Source: Manduca sexta
Lineage: Eukaryota; Arthropoda; Insecta; Lepidoptera; Sphingidae
DNA: 64,000 bases
Assembly (NCBI RefSeq): GCF_014839805.1
Contig: NC_051141.1
Location: 15,198,777-15,262,776 of the forward strand
Direction: 5' to 3'
Shown here: positions 37,242 through 49,290 of the stretch, piece after piece
Layout: each line of letters begins with the position of its first letter
Numbering within the stretch: the first letter of the stretch is position 1
Made by a program: the position numbers and the translations under genes
Notes under the pieces: model-generated
Database searches by the model: none
What the model was told of the DNA's origin: nothing
What the model saw: the letters and a program-made list of their open reading frames with translations, nothing else

Positions 37242-38129
37242 CTTTATTTATATAGCATTTACCCAGAAGTTGTGAAGGAAGCCCTTAGCTTTGAACTAGG
37301 TAAAACAAAATGATTATAACTAGTCTGGCAAATATATGCAGAGTCGGTAAACAAGGCTCAATTATACAAGAATTCTTCAATCCGAAACTGATGACTATAA
37401 GAATTGAAATAAAAAAAATCATGAAACTTTTGAAAATATTTTAATAATTTAATATTTTATAAAAAAAACTAACTTTGAAGTCCCTGCGTCATAACTTTTT
37501 TAATTCTATAGTTATGTAACGTTACTTATAATTTACACCTTTAAAAAAAATACGTCGCTTTACCTTCAGGCTTGGAATATAATAAGATTAAAATTACTTT
37601 TATCATTGATTGTAGGTAAGTGTTTAAAGGAAATTTAAAGATAATATTTTTCGAAGTCTTTTTTTTTACATAAATTAAAAATAAAAAAAATACAAATACG
37701 TATTACTTAAACAGCTTGATATATAAATAAAACACTTCCCACCAATTTTATACCAATTTAAGTGAAACCTAAAGAAAACTCAAAGGGCACTTCACTAAAT
37801 GCAAACGTAATTTTAAACTCACTTGAATATTCATTGTCTTGTCAATTTACTTACATGAAACATAAACTCACAAAGAAGTCGGCGCACGTATAAATAGAAG
37901 CTAATGTAATTACCACTAGTCATACGAACAACAAGTACGATACTATTCCGCCTTAGTTATATCCTTACTCAGACACCAACACAACAGTTTCATCAGTTAC
38001 TAAGAAATATTCTGTAATAATTTGTCTATATTTAGATCGTGTAGCTGTGATGTTAGTGTTTTTAATATACGAAATATTTTATTCAAAGATCCTGTTTCAT
38101 AACTTCTGAGTAATTTTATTGATTACTTA

Positions 38130-38165
38130 AAAGTATCAGTCGACCAAATACAAGTGTCACTCTAA
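38130..38165 (-). repeat. Dispersed repeat R3, copy 2 (minus)
   Basis: Plus-strand word CAGTCGACCAAATACAAGTG is the complement of the core found at 37211 and 56689. The ends are undefined. Confidence 0.45.
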
Positions 38166-38450
38166 TCTATGACCCCAAAATAGTAAAAAAATACTCTCTA
38201 CATCAGCTGTGTAATACAATAACAGTCAAATAAAATTTACTTGAAATTTGTGGAACCGGTGTTGTGTCTTTACGCAGCTTATTTCAATAAAGTAACCCAA
38301 TATTTGGATCGATCGTAACATTTGAGCAATCGCAAAAGAATTTTACATATTTTTTTGTTTGTTTTAAGTGATCTCTCTCAGAATACGTCCAAAGTTAATA
38401 CGATAGTTTATTATTTTGGGCTGAAAACGTTAATGTTATGAACTTATTAG

Positions 38451-38603
<153 letters not shown>

Positions 38604-39804
38604 TAACATATACTTGAAATGATTAAGTAGCGTTCTGTAAAAATGCGAGGTATAATTTACTACGCTTATGACTTCAGACCGATTCTATCCCGAAAGAACT
38701 ATTTTATTATTTATCTCAAATATGAATATTTTCCCCAATATTTTAAACTTATTATTGATAATATTTTAAGTTTTAATTCTTGTAGCTCATCCATTTGAAA
38801 TTAAGTCAAACTTAAAGTAAAACATAAAAGTATCGTTTCAGATTATTTATATTTTAGATTTTTTCTTAATGAACTAGACATGAGGAAGTTACGTATATCT
38901 ATGATAGCAACACCCATTATAACGCTGAATTACTAAATGACACTGAATTGTTAAAATTATATCAGAACGTATCATTATTACCATCGATATATATGTACTA
39001 CGTACTTATTACACTCAGTTGGATGACAGTAAAAAAGGTTTTTACTGTCATCTGTATGTTTTTTAAAAAAACAATGCATATAATCAGATACAATCTACGT
39101 ATACGAGAGATGTATCTCCTACTGGCTGAATTATTTTTAAAACCCCGCGAGAATTACTGATCTGTTTGTAATTAAATTATTGTTTTAAATTAAATTATAT
39201 AAAAAAAAACGTATTGGTATATACTTAATTATCGTGACTTAACAAACGCGCATAAAAGACTGGTCTCTTAGTTATATACATACCTTTTTAGAAAAGGATT
39301 CACTAAATTATCTAGAGATAAATATGTGAAGAAAGCATTTTATACCCCTTTTATACACATTGCGTACAAGCAGAAGTGAAAGACTTGGTATAATTACAGT
39401 TCATACAAAGTACTAAAGAAAAATAAAATTTGTCTATGTGTTCAAATAAGTATATTTAATGCGACCGTTGAATTACATGTAGAAATTAAATGAGCAATGA
39501 AGAAACTTAGAAAATTATAATCTTTATGTGTTGAAATAGATATATTAAATTCGACGGTCGAATTTCGACCACTGGCAGGACTCTAAAAAAATTCCAACAA
39601 ACGTTTTACAGAAATTCGCTATAGCTATTTTGGTTTCCGCTACCTAAAAGGTTAAAAGCTAAAGCTCTCTCCCCAAGTTACCCCCACGGTTTGCGTTAAT
39701 AGTTTAACAACGTTTAGCACGGCTGTAACCGCGATATTATCGCTGAAATCTGCTCGGTGTTACTAAACGTTTACGCCAATTACCCTTTGATAGGTTGTGT
39801 GCCG

Positions 39805-40065
39805 ACTGCCGCGGTGGCGTAGTTATATGACGGTAGGACTGCAGTGCTGAGGCCACGGGTTCGATCCCCAGGTCGGGCAGAGTAATGTTGAGTTTTTCTA
39901 CTCAGTTCCAGCCCGGAGTTTGTAATTAGTTCACCATATGGGAATAGGCTATCCCACGTCATATCGTAGAACGGAATACACTCCACGGAATGTGATCGCA
40001 CCATTTGCGCCTCGCCCTACTACTATTTGTATTAAAGGCGTGAGTGTGGAATAAACTATGTCTAG
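39805..40065 (+). repeat. SINE family A, copy
   Basis: Head GACTGCCGCGGTGGCGTAGT and B-box-like GGGTTCGATCCCCAGGTCGG are clear. It also has the TTGAGTTTTTCTACTCAG and CCAGCCCGGAGTTTG blocks shared with the other family A copies. The tail is an ATA-type run; no exact flanking repeat was found. Confidence 0.7.
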
Positions 40066-40097
40066 TAATATTATTTGTTTAATGATATGTAAATATA

Positions 40098-40500
40098 TAA
40101 GTATAACTCAAAGGTGACTGACTGACTGACAAAATGATCTATCAACGCACAGCCCAAACCACTGGACGGATCGGGCTGAAATTTGGCATGCAGGTAGATG
40201 TTATGTCGTAGGCGTCAGCTAAGAAAGGATTTTGATTAATTCTACCCCCAAGGGTATAAAATAGGGGATGAAAGTTTGTATGAAACTTTGTCAATTTTAA
40301 ACCGATCGGGTTGAAACTTTGCATGCATAAAGCTACTATGACGTAGGCATCCCCTAAGAAAGGATTTTGATAAATTCAACCCCCATGGGTATAAAATTAG
40401 ATTAAACCTATCAGTACCGGGAAAATATGTAGCAAGACTTTTATCATACAGTGGACTTTTATCCCAGAGAAATTCCTTCACGCGTGCGAAGCCGCGAGCA
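40098..40500 (+). repeat. RTE-like 3' region with an internal duplication
   Basis: GACTGACTGACTGACAAAAT opens it; then two similar halves follow, one near 40165 (GACGGATCGGGCTGAAATTT) and one near 40300 (ACCGATCGGGTTGAAACTTT). Each is followed by a CTAAGAAAGGATTTTGAT word and by a GGGTATAAAA word (near 40252 and 40388). It closes with CGCGTGCGAAGCCGCGAGCA. This is typical of lepidopteran RTE or Helitron-associated tails and is non-coding. Confidence 0.55.
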
Positions 40501-41720
40501 ATTTGGAAACAAATAGAATGATATTATAGTCTATCGCGCAATTAAAAAACCTAGCTAAATTGTAATGAAATATGAAACATTTTTTTTTAATTGGCAAAGC
40601 AAGTTTTTATTTCCTTATCATGCTGTTGATATGAATTACAAAAATTAACATGATCCGATAACATTTTTCACTCTAAGGTAGATAGATAAATAAGAGTTTG
40701 CAAAACTCAAACGGTAATATAAACGCGAATAAAACCAAAACAAAGAATACTGTCTCCGTAATATTTCTTAAAAAAGCCTTTTATTTCATATAAGATAAGA
40801 ATCATATTATATAAGTATTATTTTAAAATTATGTCTTTTTCAATACTAGGACAAGCCGACGTATACTATTTTATATGGTCAGTGGTTTTAATATTCTATT
40901 CGTCTGTGTAAAGTAACATACAACTTACTCACCTTTTTATATCGAAAATAATGTACATAGACATAATATATGTCTTCTTTGAGAAAAATGTATATCCCGA
41001 GTCATGCGCTGAGCAGAAATTTCATCTCACGCGTATCAAGTGAAAATATTTCACTGTGCATACGGATTTATGGAATTTGCAACTCCGGCATCTCAGAAAT
41101 GTCATATTCCAACTACAGGATTCAGAGAGTTATTCGGTAAAGATTTCCAATAATCCCGAAAGATAGGGGAGGAACCATGAATTATTGTCTTTTCAATTTT
41201 TTACGAACATAAAAATTATTATATATTAGTTTTCCCTAAGACTCGCCGAGTTTCACTGCTCGGTGTCATAAAATGCGTGCCACTGCTCACCCTGGCTTAC
41301 AGGAGTTGTAGTGGTGGGTGTGAGGGTGGGAAAGTCTCTAAAAAGGACATAAAAATTTTAAATCCCGTTTTTCCAACATCAATAAAAAATAACGTAGTAA
41401 TAATAAATTCGTCAAAATTACCAAATTGTACCATAAATCTTTTTCAAGTTGTAGAAATTACTATAACTATTCTAAATAACTCTAATAACGGAGCATTCAA
41501 GTCCTCGTAGACTGTTTTCTGATGAGACATATTTAAGAATTTTACTCAAATAAAATTTTAACTCAAATTTTATTCATGTTATTTATTTTGTTCGAAAATT
41601 TCACTTTTTATTTTACATACAATTAGAGTGTCTTATTGTAAAGTGTTAACTTCTGGAACAGGTATACATGGTTATATTAACACAATGCCAAGATGACCCC
41701 GTATAAAACTATGCCAACAG

Positions 41721-41829
41721 TACGGCGAGCCGCTCAGCTGCGACGAAGACTGGACCCCGCCGGGCTCAGCGCCGCCGGTGTTCGCGTCGCCGCCGGACAC
41801 GCCTCCCGGCGCCAGCTACGGTGAAGAAA
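41721..41829 (+). CDS. nwk exon 12 (proline-rich tail start)
   Basis: Acceptor TGCCAACAG ends at 41720; donor GTAAGC begins at 41830. There are 36 codons plus one base (residues 642-677): YGEPLSCDEDWTPPGSAPPV, then a Pro/Ala/Ser segment ending GASYGEE. It follows SH3b directly and is very GC-rich (third codon positions mostly G or C). Confidence 0.88.
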
Positions 41830-43244
41830 GTAAGCCTCACATTAATCCTAGCCAACTCGCAAAGGCTCTGCGTGGGGACAACTCAATAACAATAGTTATG
41901 AGATATTAAAATCAGTACGGAAACAATAGCATTGTATTATTGTGTGCGATGAGTTCTTTAATATCCTAACACGAATATCATTTATTATAATGCAAGTATA
42001 ATGTCATTTTATGTATCGAAAGACAAGTGTAGATGTGTATCCAAAATAATTGCACACCGCGCGCCATTTTGAATGACAGGAGTAACAGAAGTTGCCAACC
42101 ACGAGTGTAGGGTTTTAATAATTCAAAGTACGCCGGAGTTGTCCCCATTTTGGTGCCGAAATGTCAGTGTCATGCAGCTCATTACAGGGAGTACATAGCA
42201 TACCGTTTGACGAAATTTAAATATTAACGACTATAAGCCGACGGGACTAATGTCTTTATATTATTGTCTTGTTTAGATTTATAGTATGAATAAATTAAAA
42301 TTATTAACACAAAAATATTAATACTACATAATATAATATTGTATAATTGGTAAAATATATTTTTGTGTATCCGCAATCGTCAGAAAAACCGCATAAATGT
42401 AAATAATAATATGTAAAGTTTATAGATATAGAATATTTTTAATCATATTTGTCGCGTCCTGTTTCTTATCGTCGAAAACAGTAAGATGTTACAAACTTTT
42501 GTCATCATATTGTACGTATATTATGTACTCCCACATTCGTAAATTTTTGTATCGTACTGTATAATAGTGGGCATACGATATGCGGATGTATGGCGCCGAT
42601 AGCTTTTTGGCTGATTGGGTATATGGTTGTGGTTGTTACTCCCAATTGGCATGTATATGGCACGGTTGCTCTAGAACTTGGTGAAGAGTTAGGATACATA
42701 GGCCGATCACACATTCAAATGCATGATGTTTTGCACGACCAGTAAATAGATATGGATATTTATACATACAATTTAAGTTATTATATCCATTGAGTGTAAA
42801 TTAAATTTAACACGTTATTAATTGTAAAATTGTACACCATAGTATAATGTTAACGGTGTTTACTTTGTCAATATAATATTTACGAATAGCTTTCTTGTCA
42901 GGATATTTTGCGAGATTGTGTCGCATTTAGTAATATGAAAGTGCTTCAGACTATTTGTCGTTGTATTTCAAAGTAATTGAAAAATGTGCGTTTATTCCGC
43001 CAAGCTGGAGAACGTGGATTTTTACAGTATTTATCGTTTTACTGGTGCTAGGCCTCTCATATGTGAGAGACCGCCTGGGTCGGTACCACCGCAAAGTCTA
43101 TTTCTGCCGCCAAGTAACAGTGTGTAGTCATTGTTATGTTCCGATTTGAAGAACATTGTAGCCAGTGTAACTACTGGACATAATGAGACTTAACATCTCA
43201 CGTCTCAGGATGGCGAGCGCAGTAGAATACCAAACAATATTTTG

Positions 43245-43345
43245 TATTTCAAACTGTTGGATGGTGTTTCTACTATTTATGGGCGGTCGTATCGTTTACC
43301 ATCAGGCGAACGGCAAGCTCGTCTCGTCATTCAAAGCAATAAAAA
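43245..43345 (+). repeat. LINE 3' end
   Basis: The phrases GGGCGGTCGTATCGTTTACC, CATCAGGCGAACGGCAAGCT and CGTCTCGTCATTCAAAGCAA, then an A-run, form a 3' end seen often in Lepidoptera. No coding sequence is present. Confidence 0.55.
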
Positions 43346-43974
43346 AAATATATATATGTATATCTACGTAATTTAGAATTCGTCTAACGTTATTTAATAT
43401 TTAGGTTTATATTTAAAACTTGCAAGAATGACAGCTATAATATATTTTAAACGTATAAGTGCGTATAACGACGAGTGTAGCATATCATTTTTGTAGCAGA
43501 CAGTAATTGCGCTTTGAGACGAAGCCTCTGTAGATAATTGAGTGACGAACAAGCGCCTGTCTAAACTGTTACAGGGCATACTTAATTAATAGTTCAATTT
43601 CGCAAGCACTAACAGCAATCATGTTTTAATTAATCACGTTATATGTTGCGGCATTTCGGTGCACTCCTTTCACAAAATGTTAAAATTGATTTATCGTGTG
43701 TCAAACGACGCGACACATGTCCTGAGGTTGAATTACTGTTTCTAACTATACTGTGTTGCTGCAGACCTATCTCTATTCGTATGTACGGCTGTCAATGTTT
43801 ATGTGTGCACGTTTAATAGCGGAGTCTGACAAAGTAGTAATAATTGGATTAAACCATTGCGAAATTAAGCACTCGTAGTTATTCGCCCCTCGCCTTTAGG
43901 GAATTAATTCGTTGTCACTATTTACTTTGTAGAAAAAATGTTATACAGTATTTGCATAACACAAACTAGGTAAC

Positions 43975-44112
43975 CGGTGGCGAAGGATGACTTTTTTGAA
44001 AGAGAACCCGACACAACATATTGGTACTACTAATATGCAAAAAGGCAGTTAGCAAAATGAGTTACGAAAGGGAAGCCGGTAGTAATCGGGTTATATGGAC
44101 CCTCCGCTACTG
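43975..44112 (+). mobile_element. hAT-like MITE, copy 4
   Basis: 138 bp, inverted ends CGGTGGCGAAGG and CCTCCGCTACTG (slightly decayed), and perfect 8-bp duplications TAGGTAAC at 43967-43974 and 44113-44120. The 8-bp duplication and CAGTGGCG-type ends support hAT ancestry. The interior shares GAAAGGGAAGCCGGTAGTAA with other copies. Confidence 0.85.
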
Positions 44113-45100
44113 TAGGTAACCTTCTCCAGGGGCCTTGTTCTCTATTCCGCACGTTATTTTGACAGTACGTAACAAGCACGTAATACAACGCATCATGTTT
44201 AGGACTATAGAAATTTGGCTTACAGAATACCATCCCACGCATATTTCTCGAAGATAACATGACACGGCCGCGTTACGCGTTTACACTATCATACAGAATA
44301 AGGGCCCAGCCTTTACGTTATAAAACGTAGTGTTGGCACATTTTTTGTAATATTCTAAACTATTTTCTCCCAAGAACAGGAAGGATCAAAATAATTAGCA
44401 ACAACGCTACAATTTCTAAGTTAACGTTGCGACTGGCATACTAAATTTAATAAATATTTCTTTAGTCCAATTATCAGTATAAAATACCTCCAGGGAACAT
44501 GAATGCCGTTAAAATACTTAAGTACGAATAACGTTAACTATGAAGTACACATGCCTTTTCTTTTTTTTTAAAACAGTAACACTGGAACAATAACAAAATA
44601 ATCTTAAAAAACAATTGCCCTCTCCAACAGGTAAGTATTGGCAGGAACTGATCGTAATTCAATTACAGATAATAAAGTTATGATACCGTGACATGCGCTG
44701 CTCTCACTCTATATTTAGCCTCACGTGGTACTGATTTTATGCGGCCAATGTCTTCTAAATCACGTTTTCCAGGTTGAATTTAATGCTGCGCACGCGTTTT
44801 AGGAGACTTTCCTGCCTTCAATAAATGTTAGCGAGCAGTTTTTTGGTCGACACCGCGTCATGAACACGAATCGTGTGCAAAATACCGACTTGACGACCGA
44901 GAAGTTGCTCAATAGATATTCTAAGGTTTCACCGATAGGAAATTACCTTTATTTGCGCACGTTTTATTTTTAATCTCAAGTGAATAAGTTAGACACGTAA
45001 TTGAACGCGTTTGCTACACTTGTCCTAGTCCTAGATAATATTGGTTAATCGCATGCGTTGGGTGGTTGGCTGATGTGTGTTGTACCCCGGACGCTGCCAG

Positions 45101-45301
45101 TGATCGCCACCGAGAACAACAACTTGAAGAACGCGGCGCCGCCCGCCAACCCGCCGCCGCCACTGCCCGCCGGCAGCGGAGACTCCATGGATAGCCAGCC
45201 CGACTTCAGCTTTAACTTAGAGCTAAGTAGGAACCAGCACGAGCAATACGGCATGCAGTTCGCTGAGCCGTCTTACGCCACGCCGCCTGTCACTATCGTC
45301 G
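45101..45301 (+). CDS. nwk exon 13 (possible cassette exon)
   Basis: Acceptor GACGCTGCCAG ends at 45100; donor GTAAGG begins at 45302. Two bases complete Met and 66 codons follow plus one base (residues 678-744). IATENNNLKNAAPPANPPPP, then LPAGSGDSMDSQPDFSF and a short NLELSRNQHEQYGMQF segment. Both flanking junctions have the same phase and the length (201) is a multiple of three, so the exon could be skipped without breaking the frame. Confidence 0.85.
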
Positions 45302-46005
45302 GTAAGGGTATAAGTTATGACGGCTCATTACGTTACAAAATTATATTGCAACGATTTTTTGGAAACAATATTTTACTAATCGTTTAAAATGTAGTGACGA
45401 TAATAACTCATAGATTTTTAACGAATATAAACTAACTTTTACATTATGGGCTTTTATGTTACGGAAGTCAAAGAAAGATTCCCTGAAATAATTTTCTTAG
45501 AAATGTCCGCTAGCGCTGCTTGAACTGAATAAAGCCGACCAATGTAATGTTTATATTAGATCGGACAAATAAATCATAACTATTTCCAATAAGATTAGGT
45601 AAACATCTTTTAATATATAATAGAATAACATATTCTCTAATTAAAAATACATGAACCAAGAGCATAATATTATTTCGAAATAAAGACGATCGTGTAGAAA
45701 TGTATTAAAATATAATCAACGGAAAAATACTCAATGTTGCACATTAAAAGACGCTTTATTGTTTATAAGTCTACGCCAAGTTATGCCTCTTCAATTTATA
45801 TACAACATCTAATTACTGTTACGTAAACTACATAATTTATGTTAATATAATAATGAATTAACATAATTTATATTTAAGCAGCTTGCTCATATTTGACAAA
45901 TGTTACTTATTATATTAGTACTTTAAGTAAATATTGTAAACATAATATGAAATGTAAAAACCATATGAAATAGTTAATCGTGTCCGATTTTTTTCCATGC
46001 TTCAG

Positions 46006-46040
46006 TCGATGAGGTTGTCGGTGAAAAAGTTGAGGACGAG
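46006..46040 (+). CDS. nwk exon 14 (35-nt microexon)
   Basis: Acceptor CCATGCTTCAG ends at 46005; donor GTTTGA starts at 46041. Two bases complete Val and 11 codons follow: DEVVGEKVEDE (residues 746-756). It is needed: exon 13 ends with one leftover base and exon 15 starts in phase 0, so only an exon with this phase change joins them. The acidic content continues into the EEEE that opens exon 15. The donor is weak, which leaves some doubt. Confidence 0.7.
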
Positions 46041-46604
46041 GTTTGATTTCAAAATACAGACTAAATCCCTGTGTTGTTTACCTGATAAATGTTACTAGAT
46101 AACCGATGCTTAGCAGTATTTATGTTATGCTTTCCTGTGTTTGATCCTTCGATGTTTGCATGATTTGGCATAAGGTGTAACGAATTTAATATATATTTGA
46201 ATTATACTATTACTTGTACCTATCTACAGATTTAAAAAGAGATATAAATAATTAATGGAAAACATTTTAAAATTTTGAAATAAACTTTCAGTTGTAATTT
46301 TTTTAAGTAATCGTATTCGGTTTTTCCGGATTAACTTGGCCCTCTGCAATGTTTTCCTGTAATAGAGATTGATTGCGGCAATCAGCTCTCGATTATGTGG
46401 CGCGTGCAAAGTAACGATCCGTCTGTAGGATTAAAAAAAATAATATACATATCTTTTAAAATACCTTTTAATATTTTTACGCTGCCATTAAACCAATTTA
46501 TAATTCGGATTTAGTGAAATTCTTATGTTACCTAAATCAAATGAAAAGACATGCCGCATGTATCTCAAATGTGTTCAACTTTTATTTCTAATCTTATAAA
46601 ATAA

Positions 46605-46864
46605 CCCCCTTATTCATAAACGTTTTTTATCTAAGGACGGAGTAAAGCTGTGATAACAAGTCTGTTTCTCAGTGCCCAACGGCACTGAGAAACAGACATA
46701 GGGCCGTTGTGATTGGTTATTATTGTTGTATTTCAATATTAGCCAATCACAACGGCCCTACGTCTACGCACTGCGAAGACTGCCATGCTGTCAGCACTGA
46801 GAAACAGACTTGTTATCACAGCCTTACTCGATCGTTCGATAAAACACGTCTATGAATAAGGGGG
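46605..46864. mobile_element. Long-hairpin MITE, Harbinger-like, copy 2
   Basis: 260 bp with ends CCCCCTTATTCATAAACGTT and, as complement, the matching TATGAATAAGGGGG. Exact TAA duplications lie at 46602-46604 and 46865-46867. The arms include CTGTGATAACAAGTCTGTTT and its complement. It also has a second nested inverted pair (AGGGCCGTTGTGATTGG and its complement CCAATCACAACGGCCCT). It is in a nwk intron, 550 bp before the last exon. Confidence 0.85.
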
Positions 46865-47412
46865 TAAGTAGATAAATAATATAACGGTACCTAAATATAG
46901 TCAGCAATAAAGTATAAAATCATTTGCTTAAACTGTTCAACCTTGTAAGTTATGCCAAATATATGCAAATGTTAGTGTTAACTTTTTAATGAATATCTGT
47001 AACCAATTAGCTCATGTCACTTCAAGCATGGTGCTTAACTTGCATGTTTACTGTACGTTGTAGTGTCAAATATATGTGAATGTCCGCTGTCTGCGAAGCC
47101 TTTATTCTGTGTTCTGTCGTCTTCTCGAATTTTCTCATACTTCATACTACCTACTTAATTTACTTTTTGTGTCGTTAACTTCTAACTTTGGCCTTCTTGT
47201 TCTATCGGGGCGTAAACAATAAAATTGGTCTTTAACTGGATAAAAAAAAATATAACAAAAAAACATATGTTATCTTTTATGGAGTAAAAGCTTCACAATT
47301 CGCAAAAAATCATAATTTAGCTTTTTTAATAAATATGAAAATTTATTCAAAATTACCTCTTACGCCTCGACCAATTGTGTTTTAAACAAAAATAAAAAAT
47401 ACCACTCGTTAG

Positions 47413-47952
47413 GAGGAGGAAGAAATGCCGCCACCGCCGCCGCCGGCCGAGCCGCAGCCGCAGCCGCAACCGGCACCGTCGCAGCCGCCGTCGCAGCCGC
47501 TGCACCACAACAACCATGTGCCGCCGAAAGTTGAGCTGCCCGCCGCTGAGTGCGGACTTGGCGTGGCACAAATAGTCATCACCGCCGCCACGCCAATGGT
47601 CGAAGAGCCTGACCAGCCATTCCCCCCGCCGGAACCCCAGCCCGCACCAGAGCCGCAACCCGAAGAACCAGAGCGTAACGAAGACAACGATGACGAGGAG
47701 TCCTCCCTATCCGAACAGACCGCCGTCTGCCTGCGCGACTCCGATGACGGCCCGGCGGACTCCGCTCCGCACCCGGCCTCGAGCTCCACGGCCTCTGAGG
47801 GCGAGTCGACGGGCGCCTCGGTCGCCTCGGGCCCCCCAACCGCCCCGCAATCACCGCCCGCCGCTCCCCGCGCAGGCCGGGCATCTATTCCTGATGAGCT
47901 AGAGCCCGCACAACTCGCGAGGCTCACGGATTTAAAGGAGTCCAACGCTTAA
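47413..47952 (+). CDS. nwk exon 15 (proline-rich, acidic tail) with stop
   Basis: The acceptor ends at 47412 (CTCGTTAG) and the frame runs to a TAA at 47950-47952: 179 codons (residues 757-935). EEEEMPPPPPPAEPQPQPQP opens a strongly proline-rich stretch likely to bind SH3 or profilin-type partners. Acidic Ser-rich parts follow (RNEDNDDEESS), and it ends GRASIPDELEPAQLARLTDL then KESNA. The conserved LKESNA-type end suggests a functional C-terminal motif, though I cannot name it. The ATG at 47425 inside it is not a separate gene start. GC content is very high compared with its flanks. Confidence 0.9.
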   Translation, partial: EEEEMPPPPPPAEPQPQPQPAPSQPPSQPLHHNNHVPPKVELPAAECGLGVAQIVITAATPMVEEPDQPFPPPEPQPAPEPQPEEPERNEDNDDEESSLSEQTAVCLRDSDDGPADSAPHPASSSTASEGESTGASVASGPPTAPQSPPAAPRAGRASIPDELEPAQLARLTDLKESNA

Positions 47953-49290
47953 GGCCTAAACTCGAAGATGAAACGTCGTTCAAGAAGAACGACGACTTAA
48001 AGCTTTGACGGACGACGAACGACTTAACATTGTCTTTGACTGTGGACGAACGATTTAACACCTTGTATCGGAAAATATTTATAATTATGATTGTAACGTT
48101 CGTCTGCCAAAGACCGTTTCTCTGCTATGCGATGTTCTTCTTATGATTTGCGTTGTGCGAATTTTGACGATTTTACGTAGCTTACTTCAAATAGAAATAG
48201 AGCTATCATTGTGACGATTTTCACTTCGAGCTAGATAATTGTCCACCTTAGTTTTCACTGTGTTAGCTTTTTCACCGGGAGTATTAATTTTTAGTCCGGT
48301 CTGGACGAAGGATATTGAAAGAATAAAGCGCTCTGCGAACTGATTGCCTTCGACACTTGCGTTAAATGATCTGGCGATGTTTACAAGCCATCTTGATATG
48401 GTTTAGATAATTATATTTATATATCTCTAGACTCTAGAGTATTATTGAATGTCAGTATATGACTTTATAGTATTACGTTTTCTAAAATTATACATTATAA
48501 TATACTTACCTTATTGGCTAGGTACATGTGTGGCGCGTTTTATTAAATTTCTGATTGGAAACATGGAATCTCATAAAACGTTCGCGGAGTGGCACGAGCG
48601 TTAGACGCGCACGCGCATAGAGAAACGGTCATACAACTTGTAGATTGTACTGTATATAGCTGAAACTTATACCTAGTGAGTTACTGGAGCACATTCTAGT
48701 ACCTGTTGAATAGAAGGTGATAGCGGCGTATGTTAGGGCTGTGGGGTCGCTGTTGTTGTCCCTCATTGTTACCATAATAGGGTAGTTTCCCATATTTTGT
48801 TCATTATGAAGCACGTCATAACGCATAAAATGAATTAAAGATTAGTTTGTGACACCAAAATTTACGCAAAATTCAAGTTATAAATATTGCTCTATTAGGG
48901 CGTAGTGGAGTTTTCTCGCTCTAGTTTCGCTCACACCAAATTGCCCGGCGAGGTTAAATATTGTATCTTTTTTCTGTTTCACTGTACATATTTAAATAAT
49001 CCACTAGATTGCAAACGTTTAGACTTATTTATTTGACTTAACTGTTACTTTAGTGCTAGATTTTAAATGTCGTACATTTTTGATGTAAAATTATTGAAAA
49101 GGACAACTACCCTATTTCCGCAGTATTTTTTATGTTTCCCCTTTACTTATAATATTAATTATGCACTAACAATATATTAAATCTGATGTATTATTTAATG
49201 TATGCCCAAAAGGATTTTTAAATGATTATGTATGTAAAATGTATATTTTATTATATGTATTGATTATTGAGCAATAAATAACTTACCTCC
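47953..49290 (+). other. nwk 3' UTR and candidate polyadenylation signals
   Basis: After the stop comes AT-rich sequence. Candidate AATAAA hexamers lie at 48322-48327 and 49273-49278; which one is used cannot be decided here. The latter is followed by a T/G-rich stretch, a usual downstream element, and is the longer-UTR option. Confidence 0.4.

Larger units (their letters stand above)
36896..38450. other. nwk intron (1.6 kb)
   Basis: AT-rich, no exon recognised. It carries two pieces of a dispersed repeat marked by GTGACTTTTGTATTTGG (37211-37241 plus, 38130-38165 minus). Confidence 0.5.
41830..45100. other. nwk intron (3.3 kb)
   Basis: It contains a LINE tail (43245-43345) and a hAT-like MITE (43975). 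A moderately GC-rich patch at 42540-42720 has no recognisable content. No exon was recognised. Confidence 0.5.

Noticed and set aside
45832..45872. A short AT hairpin around ATTTATGTTAAT and its complement
   Set aside because: Short, AT-only and with a mismatch; not distinguishable from chance in this sequence.
47409..47945. 178-residue minus-strand ORF rich in Gly, Ser and Ala
   Set aside because: It is the antisense shadow of the GC-rich last nwk exon, whose codon bias removes stops on the other strand. No splice sites or family match support it.
47425..47952. A separate single-exon gene starting at the ATG at 47425
   Set aside because: The open frame runs upstream through EEEE to a good acceptor at 47412, and it joins in frame with the rest of nwk.
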